This document shows positions 44,530-55,548 of a stretch of DNA of 64,000 nucleotides, piece after piece. The number at the start of each line of letters is the position of its first letter. Position 1 is the stretch's first letter. The stretch spans positions 1,071,501 through 1,135,500 of the forward strand of contig SMSO01000034.1 in assembly GCA_004764695.1 (NCBI GenBank), written 5' to 3'. The position numbers and the translations under genes are program-made. The notes below the pieces were generated by a model. That model made no database searches. It saw nothing but the letters and a program-made list of their open reading frames with translations, and was not told the DNA's origin. This DNA is from Schizochytrium sp. TIO01. Taxonomy: Eukaryota; Sar; Bigyra; Thraustochytrida; Thraustochytriidae.

Positions 44530-45519
44530 AAACAATCTTAGTCTACCTCCTACTATCTTGCATCATTGTCAGATGCGATACAACGAGGCTGCAAATCTTA
44601 TAAATCATTTAATTACAACTCTACTGTTCCTGACAGTTTCTACCAGTTAGTGGTTGACCCTTGTAGCTTATTTGCACAGACTGTAGGTGGCGCGGCTTGT
44701 CATCAGTGAGAGTGAGCGGATCAATGCCTCTCAATACTGATGAGACGTTTTATTTCAAACAAATGAAATCAATCTCTGTGATACCAACATATTTAATCAG
44801 ACAATTTTAATGACAGCGAAGAAGAAACAGTTGGATTTTTGAGGTATGATTGATACATTTTATTTAATCAATTATTTCGGTATGGACGCTGTTATGGGGT
44901 GCATCAGGGTTGTACAACGCTCAAAACAATCTGCTGGTTTAACACCAAATCAATGTTAATGCTGAGTGGGGCCATCGCTGAGATAAATTCAACTCTGGGA
45001 GCCTTGGCTCCCGTGGTTGTAGCTGACAATGTTTAGAATATTCTTGGCTCTATGATAGATCCAAAAACTTGATAATACTACAATGATTATAGTTGCAGCT
45101 TCTGACTCAATTTAATCATTGTGTGTGGATATAATTAGATAGTGACTAACTACAATCCTCCGGCGAAACAATTCAATCTACGCCCCTCTTAGATTCTTAA
45201 AAAGTTTCCTTGACCCTGTAACGTTAGGGAGACTGCTCGAGTCACAAAGATGCACGCTATATTGAGAAAGACATAATTTAAAACTAAATGGCAAAAAAGT
45301 TCTCTTTCCTTTTTATTTGAGAATAAACGTAATCGGAGGTCAAGCGCTTGGTGAGCTCCCTGCACCACAGTGCCTCTAAAGGGTTTGATTTAATTGCCGT
45401 GGCGCTCAGGAATCTGATTGTATAGTTGCTGGGTGATGCTGGGTGAATGTTGAATGTGTTTATGTAAAGGTCGCGAGCCCAGGCAGTGGAGGCAAGCAAC
45501 AAGACTCTATGTCATCATC
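44530..45519. other. Convergent 3' spacer
   Basis: AT-rich region between the E3 stop and the CS-domain gene stop. No gene or RNA recognised. Confidence 0.6.
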
Positions 45520-46113
45520 TTATTTCTTCACCAGCTGGTACCAGGAAATCTCCGTGACCTTATGAAGTGTGATGACAATAGAGTCCGGCTTGCACTTGTG
45601 CGAAACCTTGCTAATCTCACTATGCAGCTTGGGCAACATGAGTTCGTAGTCCTTGCCGTCATCCATATTTTTCAAGTTGATGGTCAGAGACGTTTCGGAC
45701 CAGTCGAGATCCACATTGTCGTCAGAAGGCTCAGCTCCGGTAAGAAGATCATCCGTCGGCACGTAAACCTTGACAGTCTTCTTGCCATCAGCCCAGCTGT
45801 AGCGCTTAATAACGTTTTTCAGCTTTTTGACAGGTACCTCGTCTACGGCCTGGCTAGGGTCAATACGGGGCGGTTCGCCGCCGTAGTTCTTGACAGTCTC
45901 GCGAGACGAAGCGTGAGCGTAGTAGTAAGCGTTCTGACCCTTGCGGCGGATGTTCTCCTGGAGGGCATTCTTTGCAGGGCTGTCGTCCTCCTCCTCATCT
46001 GCGGCAGAAGAAGTGCCCGCAACAGCGTCATCGCCAGTGTCCTCCACGGAAAGGGACGCGAGGTCCTCGCCCGAGAGCGTGGATTCAGCAGCGTTACTCT
46101 CGACCTCCGACAT
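45520..46113 (-). CDS. CS-domain co-chaperone-like protein
   Basis: The 197-residue protein starts MSEVESNAAESTL. Residues 1-50 are acidic and disordered. Residues 55-70 carry RRKGQNAYYYAHAS, a short conserved-looking helix. Residues 105-195 form a CS (p23-like) beta-sandwich: YSWADGKKTVKVYVP, VDLDWSETSLTINLKN, YELMLPKLHSEI, DSIVITLHKV. The order of strands and the YSW start resemble calcyclin-binding protein (CacyBP/SIP) and SGT1 CS domains, which connect Hsp90 to ubiquitin ligases. The TPR or SGS domains of SGT1 are missing. Exact orthology is not decided. Confidence 0.75.
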   Translation of the reverse strand: MSEVESNAAESTLSGEDLASLSVEDTGDDAVAGTSSAADEEEDDSPAKNALQENIRRKGQNAYYYAHASSRETVKNYGGEPPRIDPSQAVDEVPVKKLKNVIKRYSWADGKKTVKVYVPTDDLLTGAEPSDDNVDLDWSETSLTINLKNMDDGKDYELMLPKLHSEISKVSHKCKPDSIVITLHKVTEISWYQLVKK

Positions 46114-47220
46114 CGTGTCTGCAGCCGCCAGATCACACTACAAACAAGCCAACAAGAGTGCCAAAGGACGTTAACGCAATTCCGCCTTGGTTGCTGTGAT
46201 TTGTCTTTATGAATATATCACAAACAGAAAGAATAATGTTAAGCACTCAAGGAGTCTCGCTGCGCAACCCTTTTTCTCAGGACTTCTTCTGGAACGCAAT
46301 ATTGGCCTTAAACAGAGACTTTTTGTCGATTATTAATATGGTAATGAGTTGAGCTTTAAGGAGGGTTATAATAACTCGAAGCACGCCTTCGCTAAAGACT
46401 GAGTCCAAGCTGAAGAACGCGAATTAAGATTTGAGGCTTCTGCAAATGTGAAACGAGATTGCTTTCTTGGAGAGACACGCGCTTCAGATTTACATGGATG
46501 AAAAGAGAACTGTGAATAATGGGACTAACAGGAGAAAACAGTTATGGTCAGTAATATTCACTTCTAAGCTAATTTATTTTATAGATCACGCCTGAAAGAC
46601 GTTAAACGTGCATCAAAACGTGACCTATAACCAAAAATCATTGAAGACGTGTTTAGAAAGCTCAAGCTTATCATGCGGATGTAGGAAGGAGTGTGCAGTA
46701 TTGCACTTTAAGTTTGTGGGTATAATTCACATTGATGCAATGGATAGGGTGGTACAACCTGGTCTAATTCACTAAATAGAACATCAGCGACAACATAGGC
46801 TGTGACACGGCGAGGTCATCTACACTCTCGCTCACCAATTATCGTTGAAGCCTGTGAGTAGATCTGCAGAACGTTGTTGATGAAAAATTTAACATGAATT
46901 GCTGAATTCCTTGACCTCTTGGATCCTGCATATTGAAAGTCCTGAAGAACTTTGCTAATGCCTCTTAGCTGAGTCGTAATAGATGCTGTAATATCTTATA
47001 TTGTGCAGAACTTTATGGTAGGAAGAGGTGTACATAGTGGACCAACTTCACACGCAAACCTCTACAACGGCCGCTCAAGTCTCAAGCACTACGGGCGACG
47101 AGTACCTAATTTGAGGAGGCTGAGGACTCTAATAGTATTCTTCTCTTGCGACTCTCAGCTCAAGTGAAACTCTTTGCGGGAGTTGTTTGTTTCGGACGTA
47201 CATTTAACGACCGCTAGAAA
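46114..47220. other. Divergent spacer
   Basis: It contains the promoters of the CS-domain gene and the thioredoxin gene, which face away from each other. No coding frame stands out. Confidence 0.6.
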
Positions 47221-47901
47221 ATGGGCGCAGGCAAGAAGACACTCTTGTCCAAGTTGGCTCTCGTTGCCTTCGCGGCATTGCTGTCGGCAGTACAGATTGT
47301 CAGCACAACTGCCGCTGAAAGCCTGGTGCAATCTCTGTCACAACGTGATTTTGATACTAAAGTCACTCAGGGCGACAAGACCTGGCTCGTGGAGTTCTAT
47401 GCGCCTTGGTGTGGTCACTGCCGTCGCCTCGAGCCCATCTACGAAAAGACTGCCGAGGCACTTCAAGGTGAAGTTCACGTAGCCAAGGTTGATGGACCTG
47501 ATAACATGGCACTTATGATGCGTTTTGGAATCTCTGGCTTCCCGACTATTTTTGCTGTGAAGGAGAAGAAGGCCTACATGTACCGCGGCTCCAGAACTAA
47601 GGAAATGCTCGAGAAGTTCGCAATGAATCCTGAACAGTATGGCGAGGCCCTCTCATCATTTGCAAGTGATCCATTTGGCCCGGTCGGCCGTGCCAAGGCC
47701 GCTGTGGCATCGCTGGGATTTAGCGTTATTGATGCACATGACTTTGTACAGAAAGAGCTCCACGTCTCCAACTCTGTGGCATGGTTTATTATAGCCTTCA
47801 TGGGTGTTGTGACTATGGTCAGCATCTTCTCTATCCTGCTGCTACGCTTTGGAGGTGTCGATGCAGAGCCTGCACCGCAGCCGCGCCCTCATGCAGATTA
47901 A
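47221..47901 (+). CDS. Membrane-anchored thioredoxin/PDI family protein (TMX-like)
   Basis: The protein has 226 residues. A signal peptide is evident at 1-31 (LALVAFAALLSAVQIVSTTAA). One thioredoxin domain covers about 33-140 with the PDI-type active site WCGHC (Cys64, Cys67) after VEFYAP and the cis-proline Pro108 in GFPTIF. Residues 187-209 are a single membrane span (AWFIIAFMGVVTMVSIFSI), followed by a short cytosolic tail rich in Pro and Ala, without a KKxx signal. This is the layout of TMX-type ER oxidoreductases, which make or rearrange disulfides in the ER lumen. One a-type domain separates it from classical PDI. Member identity (TMX1 or TMX3 type) is open. Confidence 0.85.
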   Translation: MGAGKKTLLSKLALVAFAALLSAVQIVSTTAAESLVQSLSQRDFDTKVTQGDKTWLVEFYAPWCGHCRRLEPIYEKTAEALQGEVHVAKVDGPDNMALMMRFGISGFPTIFAVKEKKAYMYRGSRTKEMLEKFAMNPEQYGEALSSFASDPFGPVGRAKAAVASLGFSVIDAHDFVQKELHVSNSVAWFIIAFMGVVTMVSIFSILLLRFGGVDAEPAPQPRPHAD

Positions 47902-49585
47902 ATTAGAAAGGAAATAAAATGAATATCACGATGAAACAAAATTAACCTACTTAGATCCATGCGAATACTTTTTCAAGTTTACACATACATATCGATTTTT
48001 CTGCCTGGTGAAAATCGTATCAATTAACGAAGTGTTGGCTACGTGTAAGTCGCAAAACCGTTCGACAATATGACCATCAAAGATAAATACAAGTAAATAT
48101 ATCATAGGTGGCTAGTTGCCTGCATCATAATCGAATAGAAATCGAATGAAAAGCACAAATTTACAAGAGTTTTATGTATGTTATTTGAGCGCAATTGTTT
48201 GGTTGCTGGCCGATCTGAATTAAGCTTCATTTCTGTTTCCTTCCTCCCATTTTCTCATTTTCTTGAACTTCATGAATTTAATCTATCCTAACGCTATCTA
48301 CAATGCGAATCAACCTTTGCAATATGTACCCACAGCAGGTTTCGCCCCAGCCTCACCAGGTTATTTAGTAGGTTAAAGCAGGGCTTTAAGTGTAGGTGGG
48401 ATAGAGATCTCGTTGGCGTGCAGCTTTTACAGCCATGATATGCCTCTTTCCCCACACCCTGAGCTCGCTCAACCTATCTTTGGTTCTTTATCTCATCCCT
48501 TCATCTTTACTCTTAGTAGATAGATACCCAACACATAGGTTAGTGTTTCTTTTCGCTGTCTTCTTGCCACACCTGAGCTTCAAGTTCATCTTAGAATTAA
48601 CTCAATAATGGCTTTTGCAATCAAATACCTTTCCGGCGTTGCTGATCACCCAAATCTGCAGGCGTTCAAGAAAAGACGCGGTGGCCTATCCGACCTCCCT
48701 TGAAAGCACGGAGCGAGAGAACAGACATGTTTTCAGCCGAGCAATCTCGTGGCAGCTGAGCCCAAGAGATAATAAACCTCAAAAGTAGGTACCTATAGCA
48801 TTTCTGACACTCCACTTAAAGCCTAACTAATCGTATTTTGGAGTCATCATTCATGATAGCAACAATTCTATTTCATAATTAAAAATTTATTGAAAAAAAG
48901 AAAAGAGAAAAGAAGGAGCGTGCATCGCCAACGAATTAGTTAGTCAATGAACAAATTGAACTTCTGCTGTGGATGCTTGGGCCCAGGTTGAGCCGAGTGT
49001 TTATCTAGAACCAATGCAAGATTCAATCGGAGCTCATGAGGATGATGGCGAGTGGATGCATATGAAAAAAGAATTCGAAGTAACTGGGCAAATTCAAGGC
49101 AAGAGCACAGGTATGCAATTGTTTTCTACAGAGAATTGAGAACTCAGAAACGGAGAAATGTTTACTTTTTTCTTTTCTTTGTACTTTTTTTCTACTTGTA
49201 CTATACAGCGGGTAGGAAGTGCTAGCGAGGTGGGGAAAGAAAAAGATAAGAAAGGAAGTTGATTGAAAGGAAATAGCGAACAAAAGAAACGAAACGATGA
49301 CAATGACAATAAAAAAGATGCTAATCCAGTTTCGTTTTGCCGTGTCGAATTGCTCACGACAAGAGGCGAAAGCGTCGGCGGTGGTACCGCTGCTAGCTCG
49401 GCGGCATTGGCAGCGGCAGCAGTGGTATAGACTTGGATTTAAAACTTGTGCGAGAGACAAACCTAGGTTGCAAGAAAGGAGTAGCGCAGTTTTTGCCTGT
49501 GCAAGGTAGTCAAAAGCACGTTTAAAGGCGCTGCGCGCTTCTGCTGCGTTGAAAAGTAGTTCTTTGGCGTTCAAAGTGGCTCAGG
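47902..49585. other. Spacer upstream of the first diacylglycerol kinase
   Basis: No convincing gene. A minus-strand frame at 49023-49574 (183 codons) has no ATG at its 5' end and hydrophobic low-complexity sequence from T-rich DNA, so I did not call it. Confidence 0.5.
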
Positions 49586-51367
49586 ATGGGCTGCACGAGT
49601 TCTTCGCAGCTTGACAATGTCGGCAAGAGGCCAGCTGCATTTGATGCCGCATCAAATTTGCCCAAAGTGGAAATCTTCATGGCGGTGAACCCCGGATCGG
49701 GTGGCCTCGTGTCGAAGCAGCTGCTCGATATGAACGTACCACGTTTCGAGATGGAGCTCTCTAAAGGAAGGCCCTGTATGGTAACAATTTTTAGCTTAAA
49801 GGACAACCAAGCTCGCGAGGAACGCTTTGAGCAGATGTCTACACTTTCAAAGGACAATGGTAACTACGATGTGCGTGTAGTGGCGTGTGGCGGCGATGGC
49901 ACTGTAAAATGGGTCATCTCCTGCCTTGCCAAGGTAGACGCCCTCAACATCCCCATTGCAATCATTCCATTTGGCACGGGCAATGACCTGGCCCGGTGTC
50001 TTGGTTGGGGTGCGTCTCCGCCGAGCCCGTTGATTGGTGAGGGTATGTCTGCCCTGACCGATCGTATTCGCATGATCTACAATGCTGAGGAAATCCCGTT
50101 GGATGTCTGGCTCATCAATGTTCGTCTCGCTGAGGGTAATACTGCCTATTTTGAAGAAGTGAAAGACCGCAAGGTGGTGAAATCTCACGAGGGCGAGCGC
50201 GAGCTCGAGGAAGTCATGATTAACTACTTCTCTATCGGTGCGGACGGGCAGCTTATGTTTGCTTTTGAACAAAATCGCCGCAAGTCCCAGTTTGCCAATA
50301 AGCGCGTATATGTCCGTAAAGGCATTGGACAGGCCATCGCCCCGCCTAAACGTCTTTCTAAATTTGTTGACAGTGCTGTGTGCGGACCCGGTGCTCTTGT
50401 TGCTGCAGGGCATTCTCCTCTTGCCGATGCTGCAAACCCATCACCGCTGGAGTTCAATGGCCAGGACCGCATGCTTCTCTTCTTGAACATTCCCAGCTAT
50501 GGTGCAGGCGCTGACCCATGGCACCGTGCAAAGGATGAACGGCAAAAGGGAAAGTTCCATCCCCAATATGTAGGTGACAAGGAAGTTGAAGTGCTTACTG
50601 TTAATCGGACCTCTGATATTGGTCTCTCCCTTACAACAGGCTCAACGCTTGGATTACATCGTCTTCGGCAAGGTAATGAATTCTTTATTCGTTTTCATGC
50701 TGGCTCTAATGTTTACTTTCAAATTGACGGAGAAGCTCTCAAAGCAAATAATGCTGAGTCTGTTTCTGTAACTCATGGATATCAGGTTCGTTTGCTTCGC
50801 GCCAAATCTGCAAAGGCAATTGCTTTGCCTCCAGGATTCAAGCCGCAATCGTCTGTGCCCTCACTTCGCGACATCAAGAGTAGTTTGGTGGATAAGGATG
50901 CCCCTAGTGTTCTTGATTCGAAGGATGAAGGTGCTGTTCGTGTCGCAGATGCCGAGGTAGAGGAGAAACTTAGAGAGGAGGAGGCACATTTACAGGCCAT
51001 CAGCACTGAGGTAGCAACCGATCTCAAAGATGCTACAATGGAAGAAACTTCAGCTCAAAATAACAGTGTTAATACCATTGCATCTGTACCTCAAGATGCT
51101 GAGAAGGCACCAGGCATCTTGGAAGCTGTTATCCCGACTCAAGATACAATTACAACGGAGGTAGTTTCTGATGCCGATGTGGAGATCGCAACTAACAAGG
51201 GTAAGCCTGAAGAAGAAGATTTGACTGATACTGAGGAGACTGAGGAAGGGGATACGAATGATGGAGAAGCTGTTTCTGCACCCAGAGAGAGCGATTTAAG
51301 TCAATCATCCAAAGAAAAGGCTGTTGATGAGAGTGCGCGGAGGGATCTAGCACCAGCTCTTTCATAG
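49586..51367 (+). CDS. Diacylglycerol kinase, N-acylated type lacking C1 domains (copy 1)
   Basis: The protein has 593 residues and begins MGCTSSSQL: Gly2 with Ser6 suits N-myristoylation and Cys3 palmitoylation. The catalytic domain (about 28-165) has the ATP loop [10 protein letters not shown] (Gly102-Thr106) and [15 protein letters not shown]. The accessory domain (about 210-410) has [19 protein letters not shown] and [16 protein letters not shown], as in eukaryotic diacylglycerol kinases. The reaction is ATP + diacylglycerol to phosphatidic acid. There are no C1, EF-hand or PH domains, so the acylated N-terminus probably replaces them for membrane contact. Residues about 430-593 are acidic and disordered with many DTEETEE-type stretches. 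Its paralogue lies at 60847-62280. Confidence 0.85.
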   Translation: MGCTSSSQLDNVGKRPAAFDAASNLPKVEIFMAVNPGSGGLVSKQLLDMNVPRFEMELSKGRPCMVTIFSLKDNQAREERFEQMSTLSKDNGNYDVRVVACGGDGTVKWVISCLAKVDALNIPIAIIPFGTGNDLARCLGWGASPPSPLIGEGMSALTDRIRMIYNAEEIPLDVWLINVRLAEGNTAYFEEVKDRKVVKSHEGERELEEVMINYFSIGADGQLMFAFEQNRRKSQFANKRVYVRKGIGQAIAPPKRLSKFVDSAVCGPGALVAAGHSPLADAANPSPLEFNGQDRMLLFLNIPSYGAGADPWHRAKDERQKGKFHPQYVGDKEVEVLTVNRTSDIGLSLTTGSTLGLHRLRQGNEFFIRFHAGSNVYFQIDGEALKANNAESVSVTHGYQVRLLRAKSAKAIALPPGFKPQSSVPSLRDIKSSLVDKDAPSVLDSKDEGAVRVADAEVEEKLREEEAHLQAISTEVATDLKDATMEETSAQNNSVNTIASVPQDAEKAPGILEAVIPTQDTITTEVVSDADVEIATNKGKPEEEDLTDTEETEEGDTNDGEAVSAPRESDLSQSSKEKAVDESARRDLAPALS

Positions 51368-51771
51368 AAATGTGCAACTGCAAGTTGAATAAATAGAATA
51401 GGACCTCTTCTCCATTTAGTTGGTGGGCAACTCTAAGAGGATAGATGCTACACTTTAGAAAAATAAACGCTCAAACAGTTATATATTTCATCGTTTGTTT
51501 CTGACTATGATTTAGTATTGCACTGCTCTCTTATCTATCTATTTACTTTTATAGCAGTAGCATGGTAGCAGCAGCATGGTGCATTGCCTGATCCTAGCAT
51601 AATACTGGCGAAAAGAAGAGAGCAATGTGAGGTTTAGACAGGTGCTTTACTCAACCCTGCGTAAGGCTTGGACAGGAGACTGAATTTTGTAGATGTCCAT
51701 TATTGAAAGCAACTTCGAAGCTCGTGCTCTAAAAGTATATCCTCTCCCAAGATCGAGAATGAGGCGTGCTA
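51368..51771. other. Short convergent spacer
   Basis: 404 bp between the facing stops of the lipid kinase and the first RYRGTW gene. Nothing notable seen. Confidence 0.65.
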
Positions 51772-52695
51772 TTACTTGAAAAGCTTCATCTTGAACTTAA
51801 ACTTGTGACGTTTGTGCTTGTGCTTCATGGGCTTGGGGTGCTTATGCTTGACGTAAGTCGTAGTGTGGTGCACATTCGGGACATAGACGACTTGAGGTTG
51901 TTGCTGCACATATACCGGCTGCGGAGGAGGCGGTCCCTGGAGATGATGATGGTGATGGTGACTCACGTGTGTGTTATGCTGTTCATAGTGCGACGAGCTG
52001 TGCTGAGGCGCATATACCTGATGAACCGGCGGTGGTGGAGCGTATGCATGAACAGAGGCTTGAGGCGGTGGGGGAGGAGGAGGTGGTGTAGGTGTAGGGT
52101 TGTATCCATATGGGTGCGACATCTGCTGTGGCCTCGAGTTTGATGCAACCGGAGGCATTGGTGGCATCGAAGGGGGGGTCATTGCGAATTTTGATCGGGA
52201 ATTTGAGGCTTGGGAAGACGGGGGAGGGGGAGGAGGAGGTGGGGGCGGTGAAGGAGCACTCGGAGCAACAGGAGCAGAGGGTCTCGAAGCGTAACCATAA
52301 TCCTGAGCAGCAGGCGGTGCAGAGGGCTCTGGAATTGCAGAGGGATACATTGAAGACTGGTAAGGGTTCATGGATGAAGCTGCAGAGCTTGAGACATTTG
52401 CGTACGGCACTCGCGGGGTGAGGTCCTGAGATTCTGCGAATTGTACAGGCTGCTCATTAGCCTGGCGGAACATTTGTTTCCCGAGGGACTCAAGATGCTT
52501 CACGCGAGAGGGATCAAGCTTGCTGGGTGGAGCGGACGCTGCTGACGAGGAGGTGCTTGAAGAGTTGGACACATAGCTTGGCTGAGGAGGGGGCTTCGGC
52601 ACCGATGCCGATGCCGATGCCGATGAGGTGGGTGTTGGCAGCGACGGGTTCCAGGTACCGCGGTATCGCGGCTCAGATGCCTGCTGAGACGACAT
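51772..52695 (-). CDS. RYRGTW-motif Pro/His-rich protein, copy 1
   Basis: From the ATG at 52695 (MSSQQASEPRYRGTWNPSL) there are 307 residues; an in-frame ATG five codons upstream is possible. After the N-terminal RYRGTWNPS motif the protein is Ser/Pro/Ala-rich, with a possible helix at HLESLGKQMFRQA. Polyproline stretches (up to ten Pro) and Pro/Tyr-rich segments follow, then a His run, then a C-terminal tail dense in Lys, His and Phe (KHKHKRHKFKFKMKLFK). No enzyme motif. Polyproline could recruit profilin, SH3 or WW partners, but this is speculation. The N-terminal motif is shared with the gene at 55549-56427, so the two form a family. Low-complexity DNA explains several long frames on the opposite strand. 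Confidence 0.65.
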   Translation of the reverse strand: MSSQQASEPRYRGTWNPSLPTPTSSASASASVPKPPPQPSYVSNSSSTSSSAASAPPSKLDPSRVKHLESLGKQMFRQANEQPVQFAESQDLTPRVPYANVSSSAASSMNPYQSSMYPSAIPEPSAPPAAQDYGYASRPSAPVAPSAPSPPPPPPPPPPSSQASNSRSKFAMTPPSMPPMPPVASNSRPQQMSHPYGYNPTPTPPPPPPPPQASVHAYAPPPPVHQVYAPQHSSSHYEQHNTHVSHHHHHHLQGPPPPQPVYVQQQPQVVYVPNVHHTTTYVKHKHPKPMKHKHKRHKFKFKMKLFK

Positions 52696-53687
52696 CGCCG
52701 TGCAGGGCAAGAGAGCCGCCCGGGAGGAGCGACCGGGCAGAAGCTAAGCGAGGAAGGCACGGGCTCGCTCCAAGAGCCCGTATTTCCGAACTGCTAATGC
52801 AATGAAAACTCTGACTGACCGCCAAAATAGAAAAAGATATTAGGTAATAGGTACCTACAATACTTTTAGGCTATCGTGTCTTTGTTTTTGTTTGTTCTCT
52901 TTATCCTCTCTACCTCAGTAGCACTGGTATAGATAGATAGGCACTGCATAATTGCCTCTCAGAAAGATACGAAACTACTAGGCACACTACACTCTACTTA
53001 GAACTATAGCACTTCTTTCTGTAGACATTGTAAAGAGAAAGCCTAAAAGAAGAGAGAGAGAAGAAAAAAGAAAAAAGCTAAAGTCGATGAACTTAAATTT
53101 AAAAATAAATTAAAAATTACATTCTGAAAATGACTTGAATGCCATGTAACTTTATTATTTATTTTGTTAATTAAATTTATTTATTTGATTAAAAAAAAGA
53201 AAAAAAAAAGTTATTCATAAATAGAAAGGATGAAATGCAAATAAGACTCGCAACAGCTGAGGAATCAGGCTATATCTGCTCAGGTGGAAATGATCGCTTG
53301 CGCAGAGGTCACTAGAGCCAAGCCAACTGAACGCTCGCTCATCTCAGTCTGACCCGGCGTGGACAGAGCGTTTCTAAGGAATTCCTTTGGCTGGCTAGCT
53401 GTCGTCAGGTTGCGCAGATCTCGCAGTTCATTCATTTCTCTGTGTTTTAGATAGAATCAATTCCTCAGGAATTGCACAAGCAGAGGAACCTCTGTAGAGG
53501 TACGTGCTCTCTCAGAGCTATCGTTCACTCGCCACGACCTACGTTCGCAAATCCACGCTAGCCAACCCACATATCGCAGCCAAGACTACTCCAGTCTGCA
53601 CTATGCTCGCCCGGGCTCGCAGTACCTAGTCCGCGAGAGTACCTTTTCTTGACGAGACGAGACGAGACGAGACTAAGCCTGCCATGG
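52696..53687. other. Spacer with low-complexity sequence
   Basis: Upstream region of the RYRGTW copy 1 gene. It has an A/T-rich stretch at 53090-53225 and a GACGA tandem near 53651-53673. No gene called. Confidence 0.5.
53651..53673. repeat. GACGA pentanucleotide tandem
   Basis: The unit GACGA is repeated more than four times, ending 14 bp before the possible start at 53688. Confidence 0.85.
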
Positions 53688-53873
53688 ATGGCGCTTGTTC
53701 TTGTTCTGTCGCTTGCTTGCTTTCTCACGCACGTCAAGGCGCATGCCGCCATCAGCAGTGCCTACTTTCTGCAGCTCCCGCCCACTGTCTCTCTGGCCAG
53801 CCTGGAGGTCCTGCAGCAGTCGTCGAGTCAGCCGCACCGCTTGGACCGTCTGCCGTTCTCTTGCCTCGTCTGA
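53688..53873 (+). CDS. Possible small secreted peptide
   Basis: A 61-codon frame starts with a clear signal-peptide-like sequence (MALVLVLSLACFLTHVKA, then HAAISS). The remaining 43 residues are of ordinary composition (LQLPPTVSLASLEVLQQSSS). Two other frames overlap it, so coding status is uncertain; it may also be a first exon. Confidence 0.22.
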   Translation: MALVLVLSLACFLTHVKAHAAISSAYFLQLPPTVSLASLEVLQQSSSQPHRLDRLPFSCLV

Positions 53874-54080
53874 CTCAGCTTGTCTTGCGACAATCGTTGT
53901 TGGAATTGAGAACCTTTGTTGGCATCGTGGTCCTGGCAGTCGTGCAGTTCTGCCCTGCAGAGAGTCCTAGGGAAAAGCATACGAGGCGCGCCTTTCATCC
54001 GTGGTCTACCACTGCTATGTCTCCACACTTTGAAGGCAGGTAATTCTGCGGCACGTGAACAGAAAGAACGGCGCATGGCC

Positions 54081-54126
54081 ATTGCAAAGGCACATTCATT
54101 GCCTCTGCAAAGGCACATTCATTGCC
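54081..54126. repeat. 23-bp tandem duplication
   Basis: The two copies differ only in their first two or three bases and share TGCAAAGGCACATTCATTGC. They are flanked by ATGGCC on one side and CCATGG on the other. Confidence 0.85.
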
Positions 54127-55443
54127 ATGGCAAGGTGACTGGGGTTTGGACGCTCGGTGCCTCGAGGACATAATCAGAAGAGAGAAGGCTCAAGTTGCTG
54201 TTGAGTTAACTTTGGGTTCTCATTTGAGTTTATAGTCCGCCCAGCTGCAAAGAACAAGAAAGTAACATTGCGTTACCACGACGGCCTTAGGCTGGGTTTT
54301 GGAATGCGTGTTAATTTGTGATAATAGGTTTGGTGTGAAGGAGCTGTGAGTGAATGCGGCTGAGGTGTAGAATGGTTAAGAGTGGTTGGATGGTCAAATC
54401 AAATGCAGGAAGAGGAGGTGAGACCATCACATACTGTCTGTACAATAGCGTCCACGCGTTGCTGTGCACGTCTTTAACAGAAGATCTAAGTTAGATTGTG
54501 TGCTGATTATCTGTGTTCCGCAAACGATTTCAGGAAGAGGTGAAGAGCTTAGACCTCTGCTGCACCGTGTATTTGAGTAACACAAGCTATTTTTTGTTCT
54601 TTTTTAATATAGATTGAAAATTTTTGTTTTAAAAGTTGAGTCGCCTAATGGTGATTGGTGATTTATTTGAGGTCTTTGTGCGTGAATTTATGCGTTTTCT
54701 TTAAAGCCAACAAAGGTATCAACAGTTTTGCGCGCATGTAGCGCCTCGCTGCTGCTGCAGTTTTCCAAACAGGTAGATAACTTAGTCGATGTGCTGGTAG
54801 CAAGCACAAGCCCAGAATGGATTAACTTGCACCTGCAGCCTCATTGTCAGCCAGAGTCTCTACTTTAATGTACAATGGTTGCGAGGTTCTACCATTCATT
54901 TTTTTATTCTCGAGTCCAGCAAACAAGCGTTCGGTATCACGATCCAAGGGTTTTATTTAACATTAATATCGAACGCGGATCTCAAATGCTTTTGACTCAG
55001 GCAGTGTGATAGGAGATAATGCACGCCATTTTTAGTATGACATTTGTTCTTCATATTGGATTCCTCAAGCTAAACGCGCTATCTGATTCTTGCAATTAAA
55101 ATGTACCTCGGCGGGCAATATATAACAACATGCATTCAAGGAAACAAGAAGGAAACTATGAAAGAGGTGAAGAAGAAAATCTGAAATTAGTGCTAATTAC
55201 AGGATGACTGTGGACCCCTGCCCCGAACGGCTTGCAGAAAGAAGAGAGTTCACGTGGTTCCAACGTGAATAAATCTCCATCGCATTCCTGGGAACCTGAA
55301 GGCCCAATGCAGCGCAATGCAGCGCCGCCTATCAATGCAGAAGTAGTCCAGGTCACGATGCCAAACAGTTAAGTTTCATGCGCTCTTGCTTACTTCAAGC
55401 AGTAGAGTCCCAAGTTCTCGCAAAGCAAGCTCCCGGAGACCTC

Positions 55444-55470
55444 TGTTGTTGTTGTTGTTGTTGTTGTTGT
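55444..55470. repeat. GTT trinucleotide microsatellite
   Basis: About nine GTT units. Confidence 0.9.
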
Positions 55471-55548
55471 GTTGTGTACACACGTATTTATGTATGCATG
55501 CTGCACCCAAGCGTCACCAACGAAGTAAGCCATCCATGACATACTTGC

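Larger units (their letters stand above)
53874..55548. other. Spacer
   Basis: No convincing gene. A 23-bp tandem duplication lies at 54081-54126 and a GTT run at 55444-55470, just downstream of the RYRGTW copy 2 stop. Confidence 0.5.

Noticed and set aside
49023-49574. 183-codon frame divergent from the first lipid kinase
   Set aside because: No ATG at its 5' end, and its hydrophobic parts come from T-rich low-complexity DNA.
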